Shown here: positions 1 through 7,221 of the stretch, piece after piece
How the letters are laid out: every line of letters begins with the position of its first letter
Position numbering within the stretch: the stretch's first letter is position 1
Assembly: GCA_910583775.1 (NCBI GenBank)
Contig: CAJTYD010000014.1
Location: forward strand, 1 to 43,122
Direction of reading: 5' to 3'
Length of the DNA stretch: 43,122 bases
DNA from: an uncultured Muribaculaceae bacterium
GTDB taxonomy: Bacteria > Bacteroidota > Bacteroidia > Bacteroidales > Muribaculaceae
Position numbers and translations under genes: made by a program
The notes under the pieces: model-generated
Told to the model about the DNA's origin: nothing
Seen by the model: the letters and a program-made list of their open reading frames with translations, nothing else
Database searches by the model: none

Positions 1-101
1 CGTCCGTCTTACACCCCTAAATTCGATGTCTTCAAATTTTTGTCATGTACTTAAATAAATAAATAATGATGAATGGAACCAAGGAGATGTCCGGCGGTAT
101 C

Positions 102-986
102 TTACTTTACAGGAGTCACTTTATAGCCGAGTTTTCTAAGACCTTCGATCACGCCTTTATCGCCGGGAAGATGAAGCGCTCCTACTGCGATGAAGCTTGG
201 GGATTCGCTCATGATGCCGGGAAGAATCTTGAGCCAGCTGGAGTTCCTGGAATTCACGATGCGGTCCATATATTCCGGAGTCGCCTCTTCGTCTTCTACC
301 ATGGTTTTATAAAGTGTCTCAAGATCCTGGGCGAGATATGCTTTGTTCAGCTTCTCAGCGCTCTCGATATTCTTTTGGGGGTCGTCGAGCATTTCAATCA
401 GGTCGGCAGCCTGTTTTGAGATCGGCTCTGCGCAATAAAGGATCTGTGCCTGGAATTCAGGAGTCTCGAGGCCTTTTACTTTCTTGCCTGTTTCCTTTCC
501 CTGCAACTGGAAATACGTGTCGAGTTGTTCTGTAGGGTTAAATCCGGGAAGCTTGTCCTTGACGATCTGTACGGCTACCATTGCCGTGACCACCATCGGC
601 CTCATGGGTTCGAGCATGGAAAGTTCCATTCCCGGCATCGGGGCCCACTTTTTGAATTCCTCATTTATTCTTTTGAAATCTTCGGGTTTGATCACTTTGG
701 AAAGGGTGCTGTCCTGCGGAGCCATCATGTAAGGCTGCATTTTCATGGCGAGGGCCATCTGGTCGAGAGTCATGTCGATCTCACCGACAACCTGTTCGGC
801 ATTCTTGAATGCGTCTCTGCATCCGGGAATGGAATCTATCACCGAAAGAGGGGCGAGATGGTGCGTTCCGAAAATATAGGAAGGTGATTTCAACCCGTTT
901 CCTTCTATCTTATAGAAAATCTGTGCGTTGCAGATTATCGCGGAAGAGAGGATAATGCCGAAGGCAATGAATAATTTTTTTAACAT
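102..986 (-). CDS. TraB/GumN family protein, exported
   Basis: The 294-residue protein begins with a hydrophobic signal segment (about residues 4-21, ending near CNA) and then carries the two hallmarks of the TraB/GumN family: a GTHH motif at residues 40-43 and a C-terminal G-A-L-H motif around 269-272 followed by a KGVIEGLRKLGYKV-like end. Family members are thought to be metal-dependent, Tiki-like proteases or erythromycin-esterase-like folds, but the substrate of bacterial copies is not established. Cys20 lies near the end of the signal segment (IICNAQ), so lipidation is possible but the lipobox is poor. The gene stands alone; upstream is the large repeat block, downstream is the window edge. 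The long reading frame antisense to its 3' half (66-419) is a shadow. Confidence 0.9.
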   Translation of the reverse strand: MLKKLFIAFGIILSSAIICNAQIFYKIEGNGLKSPSYIFGTHHLAPLSVIDSIPGCRDAFKNAEQVVGEIDMTLDQMALAMKMQPYMMAPQDSTLSKVIKPEDFKRINEEFKKWAPMPGMELSMLEPMRPMVVTAMVAVQIVKDKLPGFNPTEQLDTYFQLQGKETGKKVKGLETPEFQAQILYCAEPISKQAADLIEMLDDPQKNIESAEKLNKAYLAQDLETLYKTMVEDEEATPEYMDRIVNSRNSSWLKILPGIMSESPSFIAVGALHLPGDKGVIEGLRKLGYKVTPVK

Positions 987-1011
987 CTTATTTTTGGTTT
1001 TGATTTACTTC

Positions 1012-1603
1012 TAAGAGTGTGTTTGGATTTAAACCGATTTTAACTTTTAGAGAATGTAATGGATAATCTTGAAATCACTACAGATGATCTTTTTGGTGAT
1101 TTAAGCCAAGTTTCGGCAGTCGAAACCGAGAGGTTTCTCCTTTCTCAACTTGCTTGAATCCCTCAAAAATCTCTATCTGTATTAGAGCTTGTTCCTTAAA
1201 ATTTCGAGGCCGTAGGGGTCGCAGCATTGGAGCGGATTTGGTCATTTGCTGAAAGGAGCATACCGAGGTATGTGACTGAAAGCAAAGGGCCAAATCAGCC
1301 CAAGGATGCGAGACAAGGGGCAATTTCCTTGCCCGAAGGCCTTGATATTTTCTAAACAAGCTACCACAAATCGTATAATATTTTTATTTCTTTAACAATA
1401 AGATTTAATTACTATTAAAGAGTCGAAAGTTTAATTACCGTAGCCTCGGCGCTTTTTGGCATATTTCGCGAGAGCTCATCGGTCACGATGCTCGCATCGC
1501 TCCCTCTTCGTCTCGCAAAATCTGCTCAAAAAACGCCGCCCCTACGACCTTGAAATTTTAAGGAACAAGCTCTTAATTTCATTTAAATCCAAACACACTC
1601 TTA
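1012..1603. repeat. Composite intergenic repeat with nested inverted repeats
   Basis: The outer arms are a perfect 22-bp inverted repeat (1012-1033 and 1582-1603). An inner perfect 22-bp pair lies at 1184-1205 and 1552-1573, continuing imperfectly into a GC-richer CGTAGGGG / CCCCTACG pair. Between the left arms sits a module (about 1078-1181) that recurs in reverse orientation at 37701-37795: 49 bp (1105-1153) and 25 bp (1157-1181) are identical there. The module next to the right arm (1573-1601) recurs as 29 identical bp at 37672-37700, and 1558-1579 recurs as 22 identical bp at 27477-27498. No transposase is present. It resembles a MITE or a lineage-specific extragenic repeat family; which of these cannot be told here. 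Confidence 0.85.
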
Positions 1604-1763
1604 TTTGACGCAAATATATAAAAATAGTTTCAATAAATATGTTTTTAGTGGAAATAATGAGTTTTTTTGTTAATTTTGTAAAAATGCGTCCAAATGGAAA
1701 TAGGGTTGTTGCCGGTTGTAGATCTTGTCCCGCACTGCCCCGGAAGGATATCAAAGCTCATAA

Positions 1764-1868
1764 TGAAGTTGTTTAAACTAATTTTTATGGTAAGATTAAT
1801 GAAGATTGCCATAAAGTTTAAATTTCTTCATATATTTTTGCAAACGTAAATTAGTTTAAACAACTTCA
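1764..1868. repeat. Perfect 21-bp inverted repeat around the HU promoter
   Basis: Left arm 1764-1784 and right arm 1848-1868 are exact reverse complements, separated by 63 nt. Each arm contains the palindrome GTTTAAAC. The right arm lies between the -7-like box (1833-1840) and the HU start codon at 1873, so it is in the transcribed leader; the left arm is upstream of the promoter. It could be an operator pair or a DNA/RNA hairpin. Confidence 0.8.
1833..1840 (+). promoter_or_regulatory. Promoter -7 box for the HU genes
   Basis: TATTTTTG fits the Bacteroidota -7 consensus TAnnTTTG and lies 32 nt upstream of the HU start. The -33 element is weak: only a TTGC at 1806-1809, at slightly long spacing. 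Confidence 0.45.
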
Positions 1869-1872
1869 ATCT

Positions 1873-2160
1873 ATGGATAGTAAAACTTTGACAGATATAG
1901 TAGCCGATAAGACCGGACGGTCGAAGACGGAGATTCAGAACCTTATCGACTGTCTGGCTGTGGAGGTGGCCGAAACCCTCAAGGAGGGGGATTCGATCAC
2001 AATTCCTTCAGTGGGATCTTTCGAGCCCCGCAAGCGGCTTGAAAGAGTGTCCGTGCATCCGACCACGGGCAAACGGCTTCTGATTCCACCCAAACTCTCG
2101 GTGGTTTTCAAACCATCCTCTCTGTTGAAACAGAAGATAAGAGAAATCAAGGGCTTATAA
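1873..2160 (+). CDS. HU/IHF family DNA-binding protein
   Basis: The 95-residue protein has the full length and layout of HU/IHF: an N-terminal helical dimerisation part (residues 1-45, with the family-typical start in which a lysine/threonine-rich strand precedes a helix), the turn GSFEPRKR around residues 49-56, and a beta-arm with the DNA-intercalating proline region (HPTTGKRLLIPP, about 63-74). It would bend and compact DNA as a homo- or heterodimer. It is the first gene of a two-gene unit; the next gene, 11 nt downstream, is a second HU domain fused to a membrane and LysM region, making heterodimer formation between the two an attractive but unproven idea. The promoter and the inverted repeat immediately upstream suggest dedicated regulation. 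Confidence 0.95.
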   Translation: MDSKTLTDIVADKTGRSKTEIQNLIDCLAVEVAETLKEGDSITIPSVGSFEPRKRLERVSVHPTTGKRLLIPPKLSVVFKPSSLLKQKIREIKGL

Positions 2161-2171
2161 AAATTCAGGAA

Positions 2172-3284
2172 ATGGAAGAAAAAATTACTTTATCCGTTTT
2201 GTCGGCAAGAATTGCGGAAAATACAGGATATCCCAGGAAGATCTGTGAGGATTTCTTAAGGGAACTTTTCACAACCGTCTCCGAGACTTTGTCGAAAGGA
2301 GAGAATGTAAAGATCAGGGGGTTGGGAACTTTTCGGATCATCTATGTAGCTCCAAGAAAAAGCGTTGATGTCAACACCGGTGAAAGTATAGAGATTCCGG
2401 GTCACAACAAGATAGTGTTCGCAGCTGCCAAAGAACTTGCCGAGGATATTAACGAACCTTTCTCAATCTTTGAGACCGTGGAATTAAAGGAGGGGTATGA
2501 GGAAACTGCCGAAGAGGAACAGGAGGCTGTTTTGTCGTCTTATAGTATCGAGGAAAGTGCGGAAGTTCCCGATAATGAGTCGGATAGCATTGCATGCGCC
2601 GATCCGGAGAATAATGTCGAGGTATCTGAAGAGCCCGGCGAAGTGCAGGATGGAAGTGTCGCGGAGGATGAGGTCCCGCAAGAGCTGGAAACAGTTTCGG
2701 ATGAGGAAACATCTTATGAGTATGATTCTAACGCCAGAAGAGGGAAACGGAGTTTCACATTCCTTATGGGGTTTGCGTGCGGACTTGCCCTGGCGGCTAT
2801 CGTATGTCTTGCCGGCTGGCTGTTTTTCTTTAATTCTGTGGATTTAAAGTCTTTGTTAGACCGGAAGCCTCTGGAAAGTACGGCTATTGCAGAGCTAAAG
2901 TCTTCTTCGAGCGTCAAAGACACTTCGGTATCTATCGTTCAAGAGCCCGTTCCTTCTTCAGACACTGTCGTAAAAGCCGGGGCGAGCGATAAATCGGATA
3001 TAGTGGAAGCCGTTCCTACCAAGCCCAGTGATGAGAAGAAATATGACACGATATCGAAAACGCGATATCTCACCACTATGGCTAAGGAGTATTATGGCAA
3101 TTACAATCTCTGGCCATATATCTATGAGGAGAACAAGGCATTTTTAGGACATCCCGACCGAATTAAGCCAGGCACCCGGGTGGTGATTCCTCCATTGTCG
3201 AAATATGGTGTAAATCCCGACAATCCTGAAGACATCAAAAAAGCAAAAAGGATGGGTGTCGAGATTTATGCAAGATATAAATGA
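2172..3284 (+). CDS. HU-domain membrane protein with C-terminal LysM
   Basis: Three parts can be seen in the 370 residues. Residues 1-93 are a complete HU/IHF domain, including the GLGTFRI turn and an arm with IPGHNKIVF. Residues 101-186 are strongly acidic (E/D-rich), a likely disordered linker. Residues 189-193 (RRGKR) precede a single membrane helix at about 194-220, which by the positive-inside rule puts the HU domain in the cytoplasm. After a Ser/Val/Lys-rich spacer, residues 295-342 form a LysM-like module (TRYLTTMAKEYYGNYNLW, then IKPGTRVVIPPL). The natural reading is a protein that binds DNA inside and peptidoglycan outside. HU proteins with LysM or SPOR tails are known as predicted architectures in Bacteroidota; the role of this one is inferred only. 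Confidence 0.9.
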   Translation: MEEKITLSVLSARIAENTGYPRKICEDFLRELFTTVSETLSKGENVKIRGLGTFRIIYVAPRKSVDVNTGESIEIPGHNKIVFAAAKELAEDINEPFSIFETVELKEGYEETAEEEQEAVLSSYSIEESAEVPDNESDSIACADPENNVEVSEEPGEVQDGSVAEDEVPQELETVSDEETSYEYDSNARRGKRSFTFLMGFACGLALAAIVCLAGWLFFFNSVDLKSLLDRKPLESTAIAELKSSSSVKDTSVSIVQEPVPSSDTVVKAGASDKSDIVEAVPTKPSDEKKYDTISKTRYLTTMAKEYYGNYNLWPYIYEENKAFLGHPDRIKPGTRVVIPPLSKYGVNPDNPEDIKKAKRMGVEIYARYK

Positions 3285-3323
3285 AAAAATCCGGAAGAGA
3301 CGTTTCGTTCTTCCGGATTTTTT
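3284..3323. terminator. Bidirectional terminator between HU-LysM and threonine aldolase
   Basis: A 14-bp stem (AAAAAATCCGGAAG / CTTCCGGATTTTTT) flanked by A- and T-runs serves both converging genes. It begins on the last base of the HU-LysM stop codon. Confidence 0.9.
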
Positions 3324-3327
3324 ATGG

Positions 3328-4368
3328 TCATTCGCGCAATCTGTCTAATTCCTGATCAAGAATATCGATCTCTTCGTCTGTTGTGCCCCAGTCGGTCACG
3401 AACCTCACGGGCGTTTCAGAGTCAAGCATAGGACCCCATAATTCGAACGAAACGTTTGCGGATAATTTCTTAATGTCCTCATTAGGCAGGATAAAGAACT
3501 GCTGGTTGGTAGGGGAGTCAATGAAACATCTGTAGCCATGCCGGTTCATTACGTCGCGAAGCCTGAACGCCTTTTCAAGAGCATTCCTGCCTCCCTTCAG
3601 ATACAGGTTGTCGGAAAAGAGCGTTTTGAACTGCACGCCAAGCAGTCTCCCTTTGGCAAGCAGAGCGCCATGCCTTTTAATTATAGTAAAGAAATTAGGA
3701 AACATTTCCGGTTTTGCCGTTACTACAGCTTCTCCGAACAGAGCGCCGCATTTTGTCCCTCCGATGTAAAACACATCGCACAGTCTGGCGATATCGGTGA
3801 TACCCAGATCCGATTCCTCGGAGGCCAAGGCATTCGCAAGACGAGCACCGTCCATATATAACGCAATTCCCGCGTCGTGACAGACCTTGCTTATCCCTTC
3901 AAGTTCGGCAAGCGAATAAAGGGTGCCGAGTTCCGTGGGATGAGAGATATAGACCATTCCCGGGGGGACCATGTGAGGCCATGTGGAATCGCTGTAAAAT
4001 GATTTCAGAAAATTCTGAAGAATTTCTGCATCTATCTTTCCGTCTTTCGACGGGATTACAATCACTTTATGGCCGGAGGCCTCTATGGCTCCCGATTCAT
4101 GAACGTTTATATGAGCGGTCTCGGCAGCCACCACGCCCTGATAGCTTGCGAGCGATGCGTCAATAACAGTGGCGTTGGTCTGGGTGCCCCCTTCGAGAAG
4201 CCAGACTTTTCCGTCGGTAATTCCGCAGAAATCAAGAATCGCTTTTTCAGCTTCGGCAGTAAATCTGTCGGCCCCATATCCCGGCGTCTGAAGCATATTG
4301 GTCTCGACAAGCTTATTCATGACTTCAGGCATGGCGCCTTTCATATAGTCACAATCGAAATGTATCAT
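3328..4368 (-). CDS. Low-specificity L-threonine aldolase family (PLP enzyme)
   Basis: The 346-residue product is a fold-type I PLP enzyme of the threonine aldolase/beta-eliminating lyase family, cleaving threonine or allo-threonine to glycine and acetaldehyde. Visible marks: the start-region FDCDY, the H-E-S-G-A...GHK stretch (residues 90-101), the cofactor aspartate and partner in D173-G-A-R176, and the Schiff-base lysine in G-G-T-K206-C-G. A longer reading from 4407 is possible, but a promoter (TTTG, 19 nt, TAATTTTG) lies at 4378-4408 inside that extension and the family N-terminus matches the ATG at 4368, so 4368 is preferred. That gives a leader of only a few bases. It is monocistronic and ends at the shared terminator. 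Confidence 0.92.
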   Translation of the reverse strand: MIHFDCDYMKGAMPEVMNKLVETNMLQTPGYGADRFTAEAEKAILDFCGITDGKVWLLEGGTQTNATVIDASLASYQGVVAAETAHINVHESGAIEASGHKVIVIPSKDGKIDAEILQNFLKSFYSDSTWPHMVPPGMVYISHPTELGTLYSLAELEGISKVCHDAGIALYMDGARLANALASEESDLGITDIARLCDVFYIGGTKCGALFGEAVVTAKPEMFPNFFTIIKRHGALLAKGRLLGVQFKTLFSDNLYLKGGRNALEKAFRLRDVMNRHGYRCFIDSPTNQQFFILPNEDIKKLSANVSFELWGPMLDSETPVRFVTDWGTTDEEIDILDQELDRLRE

Positions 4369-4377
4369 TTTGGCTCG

Positions 4378-4408
4378 CAAAATTAGAAGATGAACCTGAT
4401 CTGTCAAA
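4378..4408 (-). promoter_or_regulatory. Promoter of the threonine aldolase gene
   Basis: On the minus strand TTTG (4408-4405), 19 nt, then TAATTTTG (4385-4378): an exact Bacteroidota promoter. The ATG begins 9 nt past the -7 box, so the mRNA is nearly leaderless. Confidence 0.75.
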
Positions 4409-4435
4409 AGATTCGACCAGGCGGTATGTCCATAA

Positions 4436-4463
4436 AAGAAAAAAGCCCAGAAAAATCTGGACT
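4436..4463 (-). terminator. Terminator of tRNA-Cys
   Basis: Read on the minus strand: an 8-bp stem (AGTCCAGA / TCTGGGCT, one G-T pair) with a four-T loop and a following T-run, 7 nt past the tRNA 3' end. Confidence 0.8.
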
Positions 4464-4469
4464 TATCTG

Positions 4470-4540
4470 AGGTTCCAACCAGATTCGAACTGGTGTAAAC
4501 GGTTTTGCAGACCGGTACCTAACCACTCGGACATGGAACC
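4470..4540 (-). tRNA. tRNA-Cys (GCA)
   Basis: The reverse complement folds as a 71-nt tRNA: 7-bp acceptor stem GGTTCCA / TGGAACC, D-loop with GGTTAGG, anticodon loop CTGCAAA (anticodon GCA), T-loop TTCGAAT, and discriminator U73, a tRNA-Cys identity base. CCA is not encoded. The first pair of the anticodon stem is a C-U mismatch. Confidence 0.95.
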
Positions 4541-4557
4541 TTTTGTGTTTTGCGATG

Positions 4558-4588
4558 CAAAGTTATAAATTATTTTTGAAACCTGCAA
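4558..4588 (-). promoter_or_regulatory. Promoter of tRNA-Cys
   Basis: Minus strand TTGC (4588-4585), 19 nt, TAACTTTG (4565-4558), placed 17 nt before the tRNA 5' end. This is a good match to the Bacteroidota consensus. Confidence 0.7.
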
Positions 4589-4763
4589 GATTAAAAATTA
4601 AATTTATGTTTTATTCTTTAAATAAGGTTTGAGGATAGAGTATTAAGGAACGCATTCTTAACAACTCTTAGCAAAAGGTTGTTATTATATTATAAGGAAT
4701 GTATCTATTCTCTGGGAGGCTGCATTGTTCCCCCCTGAAAGCATCCTTTAACGACATCAAGGA

Positions 4764-5960
4764 ATGAAAAGGTTATTTTCACATCCCCGGACAAGGGGAT
4801 TATATGGAATATTCAACGACAGTTTCCCTCCAATTCTTGACGGAGTGACACTGACGGTGGAGAATTATGTCTATTGGCTTCAGAAAAAGGGGATGACCCC
4901 ATGTGTCGTCACTCCCTGGAATCCGGAGAAACATGAATATCCGTTTGAAGTGATGAGATATTTCTCATTGCCGATCCGCACAAGATATCCATATCGATAT
5001 GGTTATCCGAAGTGTGATCCTTTTATATGGCGACGTCTTCGGAATACAGATTTCAGGATCCTTCATTCACATTGCCCATTTTCGTCGGGGAGGCTGGCGG
5101 TGTATATCAAGAACAGGCAGCATGTTCCCCTTGTCGGAACTTTCCATTCCAAATATCGGGATGATCTCAGGCATTCGTTTCGTAATTTCCCATGGATGGT
5201 ACCTATAATAATGAGGCGGATTCTTAATTTTTTCAATTCATGCGATGAAGTATGGATTCCGCAGGCTCATGTCGAAAAAACTGTAAGGGAATATGGCTAT
5301 ACGGGACCACTGACAGTCGTGGAGAATGGAAATGATTTTGCCTCTATAATAAGCGGGGACCTGAGAGCTTACAAAGATGAGGCAAAAAGGCGAATCGGAA
5401 CGTCGTCGGAAGAACTTGGCCTTTTGTTTGTCGGCCAGCACATTTGGGAAAAGGGGCTCGATGTCATTCTGGATGCTTTGCGGATCATCAGAGATAAAAT
5501 GCCTTTCCGAATGAACTTTATAGGCACGGGGTATGCTTTCGATGAAATCAATTCAAGGATAAGAGCGTATGGCCTTGAAGACAGGGTGAAACTTCACGGC
5601 GTCATAAAGGAGCGTGAAATGCTCAGCGATTATTATGCCGGTTCAGACTTGTTTCTGTTTCCCTCTTTTTATGACAATGCCCCTCTGGTCGTAAGAGAGG
5701 CAGCTGCAATGGGCACGCCTTCAATATTGCTGCGTGACTCTACTGCCTCGGAAGTGATCAGAGAGGATGTAAACGGTTTCCTGACATCAAAAGACGCGTC
5801 AGACTTTGCCCGTAAGATCGAGGATCTTCATAATCACAGAGAGTTTGTCGCCTCTGTGGGGAAGAATGCAAGAGCGTCGCTTGTCAGAAGTTGGGAAGAT
5901 GTTGTGGATGAGGTGATGAGACGATATTCAGAAATAATAGAGAGGTATGAGAAGAATTAA
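4764..5960 (+). CDS. Glycosyltransferase family 4 (GT-B fold)
   Basis: The 398-residue protein has the two-lobe GT4 organisation. The N-lobe holds the acceptor-site loop GIFNDSFPPILDGVTLTVEN (about residues 15-34) and HSHCPFSSGRL and GTFHSKYRD segments typical of mannosyl/glucosyltransferases acting on lipid or trehalose-like acceptors. The C-lobe starts with LLFVGQHIWEKG and contains the nucleotide-sugar site around PSFYDNAPLVVREAAAMGTP, with the second glutamate of the EX7E motif present and the first position replaced by Asp/Asn. No membrane span. It sits 5 nt before a YbhN-like integral membrane gene, so the pair probably makes or moves a glycolipid or glycan; sugar and acceptor are unknown. 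A 22-codon frame (4699-4767) overlaps its start by 4 nt. Confidence 0.88.
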   Translation: MKRLFSHPRTRGLYGIFNDSFPPILDGVTLTVENYVYWLQKKGMTPCVVTPWNPEKHEYPFEVMRYFSLPIRTRYPYRYGYPKCDPFIWRRLRNTDFRILHSHCPFSSGRLAVYIKNRQHVPLVGTFHSKYRDDLRHSFRNFPWMVPIIMRRILNFFNSCDEVWIPQAHVEKTVREYGYTGPLTVVENGNDFASIISGDLRAYKDEAKRRIGTSSEELGLLFVGQHIWEKGLDVILDALRIIRDKMPFRMNFIGTGYAFDEINSRIRAYGLEDRVKLHGVIKEREMLSDYYAGSDLFLFPSFYDNAPLVVREAAAMGTPSILLRDSTASEVIREDVNGFLTSKDASDFARKIEDLHNHREFVASVGKNARASLVRSWEDVVDEVMRRYSEIIERYEKN

Positions 5961-5965
5961 AAATT

Positions 5966-7090
5966 ATGACAGATAACTCTCGTTCTCTTTCAAAGGGTGG
6001 TTTTTCGGTATGGAAGGTATTTCTTCCCATACTCATCGGTCTGACCGTTGTCGGACTGATGTTCTGGCATGATGCGGGGAAGGAGAATTTTGAGGATATC
6101 TGGAGCGGTATTCATCTTGACGGACGGGTTGTGCTATGCATCATAATGGGATTCATCTGCATGTTCGGAAGGGATTATGGATTGACATGGCGTTTCCGGG
6201 CGCTGACTGATAAGAAATTAAGCTGGAGTCAGGCCTGGAGGGTGGACATGCTGTGCGAGTTTACCAATTGTGTCACTCCCTCGGCGGTGGGTGGAAGTTC
6301 GCTGGGGATGGTTTTTCTGAATAGTCAGGGAATCGAGATTGGAAGAGCGACAACCCTTATGCTTACCACTCTTTTCCTCGACGAGCTGTTTTTCGTGTTG
6401 GCTTGTCCGGTCATAATATTGCTTTCTTTACACAGCGATATATTCGCATCGGGTGGAACAGGTTTCTCGCATGGAATAAGATTTACTTTCTGGACTGTCT
6501 ACATGCTGATTTTTATATGGACTTTCCTGCTTTTTGCAGGCATTATATGGAAACCCGTGTGGATCCAGAAAACCTTAACCCGGATATCGGGCTGGAAGAT
6601 AGCAAGGAAATGGTCGGATCAGATTTCAGGCCTGGGCTACAATATGGTCGCTACCTCCAGAGAATTGCGGCTGAAGCCTTTCAGGTTCTGGCTGGAAGTC
6701 TTTTGCGGCACGGCATTGTCATGGATGTCGAGATATCTTGTGGTGAATGTTCTTTTCCTGGGCTTTGTCCCTTCGGCCGATCCCTATCAGTGGACCATCT
6801 TTGCTCGTCAGTTCGTTATCTGGGTTGTGCTTATGGTCAGTCCCACTCCGGGAGGCGCCGGCCTGAGCGAGTGGCTGTTTTCGGAATATTACGGAGATAT
6901 GGTGGGTACAGCCGGGATGGCCCTGATACTTGCGGTATTCTGGAGAATAATAACATATTATCTTTATCTCCTGATAGGCGCCGTGATGGTGCCCTCCTGG
7001 CTCAGCAAAACGTATTCACTCTTTAGAAAGCAGGAGCGGAATGACAAAATGGCGCAGAATGATGAAAAAGATGATAAAAAAGACATGTGA
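5966..7090 (+). CDS. YbhN/LPG-synthase transmembrane-domain (UPF0104) protein
   Basis: A 374-residue multi-pass membrane protein, about eight hydrophobic segments, matching the transmembrane half of lysyl-phosphatidylglycerol synthases (flippase-like domain). Typical features are the conserved N-terminal region with FGRDYGLTWRFRAL, the TPSAVGGSSLGMVFL segment (about residues 104-118) and the late VSPTPGGAGLSEW motif (about 293-305). The catalytic aminoacyl-transferase domain of MprF is absent, as in YbhN/AglD-type proteins, which are found next to glycosyltransferases and are suspected to help move lipid-linked products. The C-terminus is short, charged and Asp/Lys-rich. Coupled to the upstream GT4 gene (5-nt gap). 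Confidence 0.85.
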   Translation: MTDNSRSLSKGGFSVWKVFLPILIGLTVVGLMFWHDAGKENFEDIWSGIHLDGRVVLCIIMGFICMFGRDYGLTWRFRALTDKKLSWSQAWRVDMLCEFTNCVTPSAVGGSSLGMVFLNSQGIEIGRATTLMLTTLFLDELFFVLACPVIILLSLHSDIFASGGTGFSHGIRFTFWTVYMLIFIWTFLLFAGIIWKPVWIQKTLTRISGWKIARKWSDQISGLGYNMVATSRELRLKPFRFWLEVFCGTALSWMSRYLVVNVLFLGFVPSADPYQWTIFARQFVIWVVLMVSPTPGGAGLSEWLFSEYYGDMVGTAGMALILAVFWRIITYYLYLLIGAVMVPSWLSKTYSLFRKQERNDKMAQNDEKDDKKDM

Positions 7091-7136
7091 TAGGAAAGTA
7101 TGATGCTTTTTTTCATGATTTTATTCAAGAATTGAT

Positions 7137-7144
7137 TAATTTTG
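7137..7144 (+). promoter_or_regulatory. Promoter -7 box for PPi-PFK
   Basis: TAATTTTG, 77 nt upstream of the ATG. A T-rich stretch around 7107-7114 may serve as a weak -33 element (spacing about 22 nt). Confidence 0.5.
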
Positions 7145-7221
7145 CAGAAAGAAAAGTTGGTTAATCCAACGGGATTCTGAATATATGAAAGAGATAAAAC
7201 TATAATATAAGGATATATAAC

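Larger units (their letters stand above)
987..1872. other. Long non-coding region with repeats and HU promoter
   Basis: This 886-base stretch has no convincing gene. It contains the nested inverted-repeat block 1012-1603, a 21-bp inverted repeat at 1764-1784/1848-1868, a promoter-like TATTTTTG at 1833-1840, and a possible 30-codon reading frame at 1684-1776 (a CxxC-containing peptide) behind another TAATTTTG box at 1671-1678. The minus-strand frames over 1078-1359 and 1542-1754 run through repeat sequence and lack any recognisable domain. Confidence 0.7.

Noticed and set aside
66..419. Plus-strand frame at the left edge
   Set aside because: Antisense of the TraB gene; no family likeness.
1078..1359. 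93-codon minus-strand frame in the repeat block
   Set aside because: Runs through repeat modules; only the part shared with the copy at 37691 is similar, and that is similarity of repeat DNA.
4541..4763. Possible structured RNA (6S or SRP-like) between tRNA-Cys and the GT4 gene
   Set aside because: No conserved core of either RNA, and no terminator; only a short upstream frame is visible.
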